DNA of 64,000 bases. Origin: an uncultured Alistipes sp. GTDB taxonomy: Bacteria > Bacteroidota > Bacteroidia > Bacteroidales > Rikenellaceae. The stretch is from positions 1 to 64,000 of the forward strand of contig CAJTYA010000008.1 in NCBI GenBank assembly GCA_910583985.1, read 5' to 3'. Shown piece by piece: positions 28,289-36,033 of the stretch. How positions within the stretch are numbered: position 1 is the stretch's first letter; every line of letters begins with the position of its first letter. The position numbers and the translations under genes are program-made. The notes below the pieces were generated by a model that saw only the letters and a program-made list of their open reading frames with translations, was not told where the DNA came from and made no database searches.

Positions 28289-29452
28289 TTATCGGTTGAG
28301 AGAAAATTTCTTGGACAGGTAGAGCAGATAGACGACGCCGACGGCCATCACGGCCACGGCTCCGCTCTGCGAGGAGAGCGCGTCCGAGGCCACGCCCATC
28401 ACGATGGGGAAGATCGTTCCGCCGAACAGGCCCATGATCATCAGGCCCGACACCTCGTTCTTCTTGTGCGGCATGTGCAGCATGGCCTGTGCGAAGATGA
28501 TCGAGAAGACGTTGGAGTTGCCCAACCCGATCAGGGCGATGCAGGCGTAGATCATGAATTTCCCGTGCAGGAAGAGCAGGCCCGCCATCGCCGCGGCCAT
28601 GATCGCCACGCTGACGGCGAAGAACGTGCGGGCGGGGCATCGGGTCAGGGCGAACGCGCCGGTGAAGCTGCCCACGGTCCGGAACAGGAAGTAGAGGCTC
28701 GTGGCGTAGCCTGCCTCGGCGAGCGTCATGCCCGCGCGGTCGATGAGCAGTTTGGGCGCCGTCAGGTTCATGCCCACGTCGATGCCCACGTGGCAGACGA
28801 TACCGATGAACGCCAGCAGGATGAACCGGTCGCCCAGCAGCGAGAAACACTCCCCGAACGTGGAGGTCGATCCCTTTTCGTCCTCCTCGCGGATGCGCGT
28901 TGCGCCTAACGCCAGCACGGCCAACAGCGAAATCGCCGTGAAAAGCGGATAGAGCATCCGCCAGTTGCCCCAGTGCAGCGCGGCGTAGCCGGCGATGATC
29001 GGAGCGAGGAACGAGGCGATTGCCTTGACGAACTGTCCGAGCGTCAGCGTGCTGGCCAGTTTTTCCTTGTTCACGATGTTCGACACGAGCGGATTGAGCG
29101 ACACCTGCATCAGCGTGTTGCCGATGCCCAGCAGGCAGAACGACACGAGCATGAACGCCTTGTCGTAGGCCACGACGGGAAGCAGCAGCGCTGCCGCCGT
29201 CACGACGAGGCTCAGCAGCACGGTCTTTTTGCGTCCGATGCGATTCATCAGCATGCCCGTCGGTACCGAGCCGATCAGGAACCAGAAGAACACCATCGAG
29301 GGAAAGAAACTCGCCTCCTTGTCCGAAAGCGCGAAGTCGGCCTGAATGTAGTTCGTCGAGATGCCGACCAGATCGACGAATCCCATCGTGAAGAACGTGA
29401 GCATCACCGGGATCAGTTTCGTCAGCCCCGGACGGTTGTTTCGATTTTCCAT
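28289..29452 (-). CDS. MFS transporter, probable sugar permease
   Basis: A 387-residue integral membrane protein with 12 predicted hydrophobic segments in two halves and the MFS loop motif 'GMLMNRIGRKKTVLLS' between helices 2 and 3. The pattern resembles the FucP/GluP-type sugar:proton symporters of Bacteroidota (SLNPLVSNIV in helix 4-5). It is followed by the fructokinase gene, so fructose or a related hexose is the likely substrate (inference). It starts 33 bp after ychF. Confidence 0.88.
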   Translation of the reverse strand: MENRNNRPGLTKLIPVMLTFFTMGFVDLVGISTNYIQADFALSDKEASFFPSMVFFWFLIGSVPTGMLMNRIGRKKTVLLSLVVTAAALLLPVVAYDKAFMLVSFCLLGIGNTLMQVSLNPLVSNIVNKEKLASTLTLGQFVKAIASFLAPIIAGYAALHWGNWRMLYPLFTAISLLAVLALGATRIREEDEKGSTSTFGECFSLLGDRFILLAFIGIVCHVGIDVGMNLTAPKLLIDRAGMTLAEAGYATSLYFLFRTVGSFTGAFALTRCPARTFFAVSVAIMAAAMAGLLFLHGKFMIYACIALIGLGNSNVFSIIFAQAMLHMPHKKNEVSGLMIMGLFGGTIFPIVMGVASDALSSQSGAVAVMAVGVVYLLYLSKKFSLNR

Positions 29453-29485
29453 ATTGGCGGATGTTTTAGATTTTTCGGGTGTCGT

Positions 29486-30583
29486 TTATACGTTGAACAG
29501 GAAGTGCATGATGTCGCCGTCCTGCACGACGTACTCCTTGCCTTCGACGGCGATCTTGCCCGCTTCGCGGCAGGCCTTCTCGGAGCCGAGGGCGACGTAG
29601 TCGTCGTACTTGATGACTTCGGCCCGGATGAAGCCGCGCTCGAAGTCGGTGTGGATGATGCCGGCTGCCTGAGGGGCTTTGGTGCCTTTGACGTAGGTCC
29701 ATGCCCGCGTTTCGTCCGCTCCGGTCGTGAAGTAGGTTTCGAGGTTCAGCAGGCCGTAGGCCGCCCGGATGAGCCGGTTGACCCCCGATTCTTCGAGACC
29801 CGCCTCTTCGAGAAACATCTGCCTCTCCTCGAAGGTCTCCAGCTCGGCGATGTCGGCCTCGGTCGCGGCGGCCACGATGAGCATGCCGGCGTTCTCCTCG
29901 CGGATGGCTTCGCGCACGGCCTCCACGTGGGCGTTGCCCGATACGGCACTCTTTTCGTCGACGTTGCAGACGTAAAGCACCGGTTTGTCGGTGAGCAGGT
30001 GCAGGTCGTAGACCGCTTTGCGGTCCTCCTTGTCGAGCTCGACGGTCCGCGCGCTTTTGCCCTGTTCCAATGCCGCCTTGTAGCGCGAGAGGATGTCGAA
30101 CAGACGTTTGGCGTTCTTGTCTCCCGTGGCGGCCTGTTTCTGCACCTTGGCGATGCGGCTTTCCACCGTTTCGAGGTCCTTGAGCTGCAGCTCGGTGTCG
30201 ATGATCTCCTTGTCGCGCACCGGGTCGATCGTGCCGTCCACGTGCGTGATGTTGTCGTTCTCGAAACAACGCAGCACGTGGATGATGGCGTCCGTCTCGC
30301 GGATGTTAGCCAAGAACTTGTTGCCGAGGCCCTCGCCCCGCGAAGCGCCCTTGACCAACCCGGCGATGTCGACGATTTCGATGGTGGTGGGTATGATTTT
30401 CTTCGGGTTGTCTATTTTCGCCAGCGCGACGATCCTGTCGTCGGGCACGGTGATGACGCCCACGTTGGGTTCGATCGTACAGAAAGGAAAGTTAGCCGCC
30501 TGCGCCTTCGCGTTCGACAGGCAGTTGAACAGGGTCGATTTGCCGACATTGGGCAGACCCACGATTCCGCATTGTAAAGCCAT
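29486..30583 (-). CDS. ychF: Redox-regulated ATPase YchF
   Basis: A 365-residue Obg-family P-loop protein. 'GLPNVGKS' lies at residues 9-16, switch II is 'DIAGLVKGAS', and the guanine-specificity motif is replaced (NVDEKS), consistent with ATP use as known for YchF/OLA1. A coiled-coil insert (about 130-190) and a C-terminal TGS domain (FTTGADETRAW...; KYDDYVALGSEKACREAG) are present. It binds ribosomes and has been tied to translation and oxidative stress. It is the first gene of the run to gltX, with a promoter box at 30685-30692. Confidence 0.97.
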   Translation of the reverse strand: MALQCGIVGLPNVGKSTLFNCLSNAKAQAANFPFCTIEPNVGVITVPDDRIVALAKIDNPKKIIPTTIEIVDIAGLVKGASRGEGLGNKFLANIRETDAIIHVLRCFENDNITHVDGTIDPVRDKEIIDTELQLKDLETVESRIAKVQKQAATGDKNAKRLFDILSRYKAALEQGKSARTVELDKEDRKAVYDLHLLTDKPVLYVCNVDEKSAVSGNAHVEAVREAIREENAGMLIVAAATEADIAELETFEERQMFLEEAGLEESGVNRLIRAAYGLLNLETYFTTGADETRAWTYVKGTKAPQAAGIIHTDFERGFIRAEVIKYDDYVALGSEKACREAGKIAVEGKEYVVQDGDIMHFLFNV

Positions 30584-30684
30584 TGTCTGATCCTGAATAT
30601 AATCGTTATGTCGTATCGCTCGTTCGGAAACGTCCGGGAAAACCGTCTGATGAAGGGGCCTTCCGAGGGAACGATTCGAATGTA

Positions 30685-30692
30685 CAAAAGTA
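30685..30692 (-). promoter_or_regulatory. -7 box for ychF and downstream genes
   Basis: TACTTTTG on the minus strand, a perfect TAnnTTTG, about 100 bp before the ychF ATG. No clear -33 TTTG. Confidence 0.5.
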
Positions 30693-31013
30693 TGAAATCT
30701 TTCGATAACGTCCTGCTTCCGGGGCCGATATTATGCGCAGAGGCTCGAATTACCTGCGCCCGTCCGCTTGGGAGGGTCGCTTCCCGCCCGGAAACGGGAC
30801 CGGGAAAACCGGATCTCCTCCGGTCGGGTGCGGACGTTCGGGAAGAGGTCACGAAAGCCGGAGGAAGAATTTTCGGTCCCCTGCATGTCGGACCGGACCC
30901 GATTCGGACCGGTTTCCGGATGCGATGCGGGAAGCACGGAAAAAGGATTGTAAAAGGGGATAAACGGTTTATTCCCGACGATATGTCGTCCGTTGGATTT
31001 ACCTTTAAAAACG
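30693..31013. other. Spacer between divergent genes
   Basis: About 320 bp between the ychF promoter and the glycosyltransferase gene. G+C-rich and without a recognisable gene. A box TACCTTTA at 31000-31007 resembles -7, but would place transcription start on the start codon. Confidence 0.4.
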
Positions 31014-31994
31014 ATGTTGCATATCCTACGAAGCGATTATTTCCTGTCCGAATATCTGTTGGCGGAATCGGAACTTTCGGACGGCATCGAGGTGTCGGTC
31101 CATCGTCGGAGCACGGTCCGCATTCCCTTTTCCGGGCTGAGGCGGCTGGGCGAATCCCTTTCGCTGTGCGGACGACATTCTACCCGTTTGTTCGATCGCG
31201 CGTACATCGAGCGGCTTTCGCGCATCGGCCCCGACGACAAGGTGCTGTTTTTCGATGTACAGAATCTCAAGGACCTCGTCATCCTGCGCAAGTTCATCCC
31301 GGCGCACGACGTGTCGGTCTTTCTGTGGAATCCGACGAGCAGTTTTTGTCGCAGCGCGGTGGGTCGGGCGACGTATGCCGTGCGGTTGCGACGGGCCGGG
31401 TACCGTGTCTTCACGTTCGACCGGGACGATGCCGCCCGCTACGGTTTCGTGCTTACCGGACAGGTCTACCGCCCCGATTCTTCGCTCGTCGCACCGGATG
31501 CCGTACCCGATACGGACCTATTCTTCGTCGGTAAGGACAAAGGCCGCCTGCAGGTGCTCTCCGAGATACGCAGCATGGCCGAGGCGGCCGGACTGCGCTG
31601 CAAGATGCACGTGGTCAGGGACAGGCATACGCCCCCTCTGAGATCAGAGGAGGGCCTGACGGATGCGGACATGCCCTATGCCGAAACGCTCCGTTGGATC
31701 GGCCGCTCGCGCTGTCTAATCGAAGTGTTGCAAAAGGGGCAGAAAGGCAGTACGTTGCGCGTGATGGAAGCGCTGTTTTACGGAAAAAAGCTGCTGACGA
31801 ACAATCCGGACATCGTATCGGAGCCTTATTACGATCCGCAGCGCATTTTCGTTTTCGGAAAAGACGATCCCGCTTCTTTGCGCCGGTTCGTCGAACGTCC
31901 TGTCGATCGGGCGGCCGACATGGCACGTTGGCGGCAGAGTCCGTACCGTATCGCCCGCTGGATCGAAGCCTTTTGCGAGGCTTCGGGCCGATAG
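31014..31994 (+). CDS. Glycosyltransferase-like protein of surface polysaccharide synthesis
   Basis: A 326-residue protein without a signal peptide. The best reading is a GT-B-like glycosyltransferase family from Bacteroidales LPS and capsule clusters: 'VLFFDVQNLKDL', 'VFLWNPTSSFCR', 'FTFDRDDAARYG' in the N-terminal half, and 'DLFFVGKDKGR' and 'KGQKGSTLRVMEALFYGKKLLTNN' in the C-terminal half; the last resembles the donor-binding region (E in 'VMEAL') of GT1/GT4 enzymes. The assignment is from remembered similarity, and sugar and acceptor are unknown. The ATG at 31014 is preferred to the TTG at 30993. A second glycosyltransferase follows at 32095 with its own promoter. Confidence 0.7.
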   Translation: MLHILRSDYFLSEYLLAESELSDGIEVSVHRRSTVRIPFSGLRRLGESLSLCGRHSTRLFDRAYIERLSRIGPDDKVLFFDVQNLKDLVILRKFIPAHDVSVFLWNPTSSFCRSAVGRATYAVRLRRAGYRVFTFDRDDAARYGFVLTGQVYRPDSSLVAPDAVPDTDLFFVGKDKGRLQVLSEIRSMAEAAGLRCKMHVVRDRHTPPLRSEEGLTDADMPYAETLRWIGRSRCLIEVLQKGQKGSTLRVMEALFYGKKLLTNNPDIVSEPYYDPQRIFVFGKDDPASLRRFVERPVDRAADMARWRQSPYRIARWIEAFCEASGR

Positions 31995-32067
31995 CGGGAA
32001 GGTGGCGTCCGGCAGGGGCAGCGGAAGTTCGGACCGGCGGGGGTATGGGATAATAAGGTATTTTCGC

Positions 32068-32075
32068 TACATTTG
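32068..32075 (+). promoter_or_regulatory. -7 box for the DXD glycosyltransferase
   Basis: TACATTTG, a perfect TAnnTTTG, 19 bp before the ATG at 32095. No good -33 element. Confidence 0.5.
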
Positions 32076-32094
32076 TCCGAAATAGCGAATTTCG

Positions 32095-32721
32095 ATGATT
32101 CCCAAACTTATCCATTATTGCTGGTTCGGTCGCGGAGAGATGCCCGAACTGGCCCGCAACTGCATCGCATCGTGGCGGAAACTGCTGCCCGATTACGAAT
32201 TGATGCTTTGGAACGAAGACAATTTCGACGTCGACAGCCTGAAATTCACCCGGCAGGCGTATGCCAAACGGAAGTTCGCATTCGTCACCGATTACGTGCG
32301 GCTCTACGCCCTGAAACACTACGGCGGCCTCTATATGGATACCGATGTGGAAGTCGTCCGCAGCCTCGATCCGCTGCTCGACCTGCCGGCGTTCACCGGT
32401 TTCGAGTGCGACGATCTGTTACCCTCGGCCCTGATGGGGAGCGTGCGCGGAGCCCGGTGGCTCGACCTGTTGCTGGACTATTACACGAATAAGCCCTTCG
32501 TCCGCTGGAACGGCCGGCTGAACCGGACACCCAATACGTTGATCATATCGAGAATCCTGAAAAAGAAGGGAGTGGCGTTGAACAACACCTACCAGATCTT
32601 CGACGGAGAGTTGCATCTGTTCCCTAAAGACTACTTCAACCCCAAATCTTATCTTACCGGCCGGATCGAACGGACGGAGAACACCTATTGCATCCACCAT
32701 TTCGCCGGCTCGTGGAAATGA
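32095..32721 (+). CDS. DXD-motif glycosyltransferase (Gly_transf_sug type)
   Basis: A 208-residue GT-A glycosyltransferase of the Och1/capsular type (GT32-like). It begins with the family signature 'IPKLIHYCWFG', followed by 'DYVRLYALKHYGGLYMDTD', where DTD is the metal-binding DXD motif, and ends with the typical 'CIHHFAGSWK'. It transfers a sugar from a nucleotide sugar onto a glycan, probably LPS O-antigen or capsule. Together with the gene at 31014 it makes a small glycan pair, not a full polysaccharide locus. Confidence 0.92.
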   Translation: MIPKLIHYCWFGRGEMPELARNCIASWRKLLPDYELMLWNEDNFDVDSLKFTRQAYAKRKFAFVTDYVRLYALKHYGGLYMDTDVEVVRSLDPLLDLPAFTGFECDDLLPSALMGSVRGARWLDLLLDYYTNKPFVRWNGRLNRTPNTLIISRILKKKGVALNNTYQIFDGELHLFPKDYFNPKSYLTGRIERTENTYCIHHFAGSWK

Positions 32722-32900
32722 TCGGGGAGCGCGGTCGCGGCGACCGGGCGGTTTGCGAAGCGGGGAAATCGGCCGGATGCCGGGAGGCTCTCCGAATCGT
32801 TTCCTGCTCTGAAGGACCCGGATCGTGGCTGGCGGGGGGAATGCCGGGTGTCGCCGCAGCGGAACCCGCCCCGCTCCGGAATCGCCGATAGGACGGCATG

Positions 32901-32938
32901 AAAAACCCCGTCGGGACACTGTTCCCGACGGGGTTTTT
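32901..32938. terminator. Bidirectional terminator between convergent genes
   Basis: Perfect 16-bp stem AAAAACCCCGTCGGGA / TCCCGACGGGGTTTTT with a 6-base loop. It serves the glycosyltransferase gene (plus) and the PHP-domain lipoprotein gene (minus, stop at 32973). Confidence 0.92.
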
Positions 32939-32972
32939 TATAAAGGTCGCCGCAAGCGCGGTCCGAGGACCG

Positions 32973-34409
32973 TCACTCGAACGTGTTGTAAAGCACGACG
33001 GGACGCGACCGGCGCACGCTCATTGACGGAAACCACATGTCGTCGGCCGTGAGCCCGCACCGTTCGACGGCATCGACGCAGTATTCCAACCGGCCGAAAT
33101 CGGCATCGACGTTGTTGGTCCCGAACGTGAAACGAATGCCCCGTTCCTTGGCCCGACGGATGATGTCGAAGCTCGGAATCCGGTATCGGGCGTTGATCTC
33201 CAGCGCAATGCCGTGTCGTTGCAGTACGTCCAGAATGCGTTCCACCCGTTCGTCGGTCCAATACTCGTCGTAGTCCGGAGCCATGTCGTCGGGCAGATAG
33301 GTCGGATTGGCGAAGATGTCGGCGGGCTCGTTGGCGAGGATCAGCACCGTCTGGTCGACCAGACGGTCCATATACCCCTCTTTCGTCACGCCGTCGTAGT
33401 GCACCTCTTCGGGACGGTAGATGCGCGAGTTGCGCCCTTTGTGGTCGATGATCGTCATGGCGTCCGTGAACAGATAGTCGAAGACGCCGAGCGCTTCCTG
33501 CGAGAACGTCGCCGTCCATTTCCGGCCTTCGCCCTGTACGCCTCGCAGGAAAGGCATTTTTTCCACTTCGTCGAAATAGGCATAGACCTCCTCGTCGTCG
33601 GCCAGCATACGGCCGACGCCTCCCTCTCCGGCATTGGGCGCCACGCCGTAACAGATCCCGTAGTTCATCGACATGGCGTGCGCCTGTTCTTTGGTCAGGC
33701 CGCCTTTGAGGTGGACGTGGTAGTCGATGACGGGAAAGTCGCGCTGTTGGAGGCGGATCACGCCGTCGGTCCGCTCGTCCACGGGCGGCAGCGTGTCGGC
33801 TTCGTTACGGGCTTCTTTTCCCAGCCGTTCGATCCGCAGGTCGCGCAGTACGACTTCGCCTTGTATGCCGCACAGCGCGATGGCGCCGTGCCCTAACCGT
33901 TGCCGGGCGTGTGCTTCGGTACGGTAGGGATGTTCGGGCTCCGTGTAGCAGACCACTTCGGTCGTGTCGATGCGGACGACGATGTTGCGTCCGCGCACCG
34001 CGATCTCGAAGCCGAACCACTCGCCGTCCTCGGCGAGCGAGCGGTAGAGGTTGCGTACCGAAGCGAGCGATCCGCTTTTGCGGGTGCCGTCGATGGGGCC
34101 GTTGTGCAAGAGCACTTCGTAGCCCGATTCGCCGTCGGAGTGGAAAAGCAGCGCCGCTTCGGCTCCGGGTTGCGTCAGGGCCTCGCCCGTGAGGCGGAAA
34201 TTCTCGTAGTCGCCCGCCGAAAGGAGCCGGGTGCCTGCTCTCAGTACGGGAGCCGACGTGCGGACGGTCCGTTGTCCGTCGTGCCATCGGTCGAGCGGTT
34301 CGGAAGTGCCCTTTCCTCCGCACGATACGATTGCGGGGAGAAGCAGGAGCGCCGTTATGACCGCTGTCCCGATGCGCGGTGCGGTTTGCGGAAGGTGAAA
34401 AGGGTTCAT
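32973..34409 (-). CDS. Lipoprotein with DUF1080-like and PHP domains
   Basis: A 478-residue exported lipoprotein (lipidation at C30 in 'AIVSC'). Residues about 40-205 form a LamG-like domain of the DUF1080 type (SAGDYENFRLTGEA; GEWFGFEIAVRGRNIVVRID), found in 3-keto-disaccharide hydrolases. Residues about 225-478 are a PHP (polymerase and histidinol phosphatase) domain beginning 'DYHVHLKGG' (H231, H233), with 'GIALEINARYR' later. The last PHP metal motif, usually GSDAH, is 'GTNNVD', so at least one metal ligand is lost. Such a fusion probably acts in the periplasm on a glycan or phosphate ester; function unknown. It has its own promoter (34435-34465) and terminator. Confidence 0.85.
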   Translation of the reverse strand: MNPFHLPQTAPRIGTAVITALLLLPAIVSCGGKGTSEPLDRWHDGQRTVRTSAPVLRAGTRLLSAGDYENFRLTGEALTQPGAEAALLFHSDGESGYEVLLHNGPIDGTRKSGSLASVRNLYRSLAEDGEWFGFEIAVRGRNIVVRIDTTEVVCYTEPEHPYRTEAHARQRLGHGAIALCGIQGEVVLRDLRIERLGKEARNEADTLPPVDERTDGVIRLQQRDFPVIDYHVHLKGGLTKEQAHAMSMNYGICYGVAPNAGEGGVGRMLADDEEVYAYFDEVEKMPFLRGVQGEGRKWTATFSQEALGVFDYLFTDAMTIIDHKGRNSRIYRPEEVHYDGVTKEGYMDRLVDQTVLILANEPADIFANPTYLPDDMAPDYDEYWTDERVERILDVLQRHGIALEINARYRIPSFDIIRRAKERGIRFTFGTNNVDADFGRLEYCVDAVERCGLTADDMWFPSMSVRRSRPVVLYNTFE

Positions 34410-34434
34410 TGGGTATGTGTTTGAAATGCGAATA

Positions 34435-34465
34435 CGAAAATAAGCATTGCCGACGAAACGGGAAA
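34435..34465 (-). promoter_or_regulatory. Promoter for the PHP-domain lipoprotein
   Basis: On the minus strand TTTC (34465-34462), 19 bp, then TATTTTCG (34442-34435), the same -7 variant seen at 3114 and 5945. Start of transcription near 34428, about 19 nt before the ATG. Confidence 0.55.
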
Positions 34466-34853
34466 CGCCCCGTGCCGTTTTCTTTCGAAAAAAGGGATTC
34501 CCTCGTTTCCGTTGTCCGGTCCGGACCGAGATCGTAGTGCCCGTGCGGGAAACACGGTCCCGTTGTCCGACAGGGCTGCTGCGGGACGCAGAGCGTTCCG
34601 ACATGGCGAGGCCCGCGAAGGAGCGGGCGAACCGTGATGGGCATGTCATCGAAGCCGTCGCGCCGGTGTTGCGACGGGGTATATTTCCGGGGCGTCCTGC
34701 GGGCGGGCCTTCTGTCGGATGCCCGATTCCCGGAGGGTTTGTGTGCCTCGGAAAAAGTCTTTTCAAGGTCGGACCCGGCGGTGCTTCCGTTCGTAAATTG
34801 TGTGAAAAGGACGATATACACTTGTTTTCGAAGTCATTGAAACCGTCAGAATT
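34466..34853. other. Gene-free spacer
   Basis: About 390 bp between two divergent promoters; no gene or RNA recognised. Confidence 0.5.
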
Positions 34854-34861
34854 TACTTTTG
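34854..34861 (+). promoter_or_regulatory. -7 box for the small lipoprotein gene
   Basis: TACTTTTG, a perfect TAnnTTTG, preceded by AT-rich sequence (ACTTGTTTTCG at about 34820-34830). The leader to the ATG at 35042 would be about 175 nt. Confidence 0.5.
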
Positions 34862-35041
34862 TGAACCGAAAGGCCGACCGTCGCCCCCGCTGTGCGAGGA
34901 CGGAAAACGGGGCCTTCGGACCGGTCCCCTGCCGACGGAGACGCTACCCTCGGAAGCGGGAGAAGCGGCGGCACGATACCGCGAACGAACCCAGCCGAGA
35001 TAACCGATTGTTAACGAATAACGAACTTAAAAAAAGAAGAG

Positions 35042-35437
35042 ATGAAGGTATTGAAGTATTTGACGATGATGATTGCGATGGCGTGCATGAGCATGCCCCT
35101 GACGGGTTGCAGCGACGACAAAGACGATGATGCGAAAGACGCCGCGACGATGATTGCGGGGGATTACAGCGGGACGTTGAGCGTGATGGGTTATACGGAC
35201 CAGTACCGGGCCTATGTGGGTGTTTCGCGGAAGTCGGCTGATGCGGTAGCGGTCGTGGTGGATTGCGACGAGTTGAACATGCACCTTTCGTCTGTGATTC
35301 TGGACATCACGGCCAAGGGAAGTTCATTCGAACTGACTTCGACGTCGAAGGCCGTCAGCGGTGCGGTGGTCGGAGACAACCTGAATCTGACGTTCTCGAC
35401 CGGTAACGACACGTTCGCGTTTTACGGAAAGAAATAG
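35042..35437 (+). CDS. Small lipoprotein with a beta-barrel-like domain
   Basis: A 131-residue exported lipoprotein: signal with lipobox 'LTGC' (C23), acidic linker (SDDKDDDAKDAA), then a single domain of about 100 residues beginning 'IAGDYSGTLSV' and made of alternating hydrophobic strands. This fits the calycin-like beta-barrel lipoproteins of Bacteroidales, but I would not insist on the family. No enzyme motif. The mature protein begins with an acidic stretch that may direct it to the cell surface. Not obviously linked to neighbours. Confidence 0.8.
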   Translation: MKVLKYLTMMIAMACMSMPLTGCSDDKDDDAKDAATMIAGDYSGTLSVMGYTDQYRAYVGVSRKSADAVAVVVDCDELNMHLSSVILDITAKGSSFELTSTSKAVSGAVVGDNLNLTFSTGNDTFAFYGKK

Positions 35438-35714
35438 AGCGGACGGACCTCTTTCGGAGTATTCTCGAAAAAGGAGGGATGCGATGACATATGGATCGTC
35501 CGGAAACAGCGATCGACAGATGCCGATCCGAGGGTAGGATAGCGGTCGTATTGCATGAAAAGGTATGGTTTGGAGAGAGTTACGGTAACGTAGCTTCCCC
35601 CGAACCGTGCCTTTAATATCTTAGTTTTGTAATTTTTGCATCCTGTTTCTCCACAACGAATAACGTTGACAGTGCACCCTGTTCCCGAACGTTTCGGGCT
35701 GGCGGAGGCCGATG
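35438..35714. other. Spacer after the small lipoprotein
   Basis: Contains plus-strand -7-like boxes (TAGTTTTG and TAATTTTTG at about 35623-35639) that point towards the CDGSH fragment from its antisense side. No gene found downstream of them. Confidence 0.35.
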
Positions 35715-35875
35715 ATGCGAACCTCCGGACAGCCCCGTCGTCGGAATATGCCGAAGCATGCGTGCCGTCGCAAAAGGGTTTGCCGAACGAGTGCCCGCAA
35801 CGGCACAGCGTCGCCCGATTGCGTACCTCGCAGGCGGAACCGTCGTTCTGGCTCACGGGAATCCGGACGTTTGTT
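35715..35875 (-). pseudogene. Fragment of a CDGSH iron-sulfur protein gene
   Basis: The minus-strand frame reads 'SACEVRNRATLCRCGHSFGK' then 'PFCDGTHASA', the full CDGSH (mitoNEET) motif C-x-C-x2-S-x3-P-x-C-D-G-T-H that holds a [2Fe-2S] cluster. The similarity covers about 45 codons and is lost on both sides: upstream an in-frame stop precedes it with no ATG, and downstream the frame goes on into sequence unlike the family. In Bacteroidota this motif often ends a longer protein with a ferredoxin-like half, which is absent. It is probably the remnant of a deleted gene. Translation from a GTG is possible but would give an unusual 144-residue protein. Confidence 0.6.
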
Positions 35876-35979
35876 TGTCACGACGGATGACGATGGGGAA
35901 TCGGCGTATTTATTTTACAAAATTCGGAGTTGTGACAGACGGTATTCTTAAAGGGGGCGTATCCTCATATTGAAAATGG

Positions 35980-36012
35980 AAAAAACTCCGGGAACGGTTC
36001 CCGGAGTTTTTT
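35980..36012. terminator. Terminator of the GH78 gene
   Basis: Stem AAAAAACTCCGGGA / TCCCGGAGTTTTTT with a short loop and A/T-runs on both sides, 22 bp after the stop of the minus-strand gene at 36034. Confidence 0.88.
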
Positions 36013-36033
36013 CATGCGTAGTTCGGCTGGAGC

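Noticed and set aside
31620..31650. The short palindrome 'CTCTGAGATCAGAG' inside the glycosyltransferase gene as a regulatory site
   Set aside because: It lies within coding sequence with no promoter near it and is short enough to arise by chance.
32973..34766. A longer start for the PHP-domain lipoprotein (597 residues)
   Set aside because: It would include the promoter at 34435-34465 and put about 120 non-protein-like residues before the signal peptide and lipobox.
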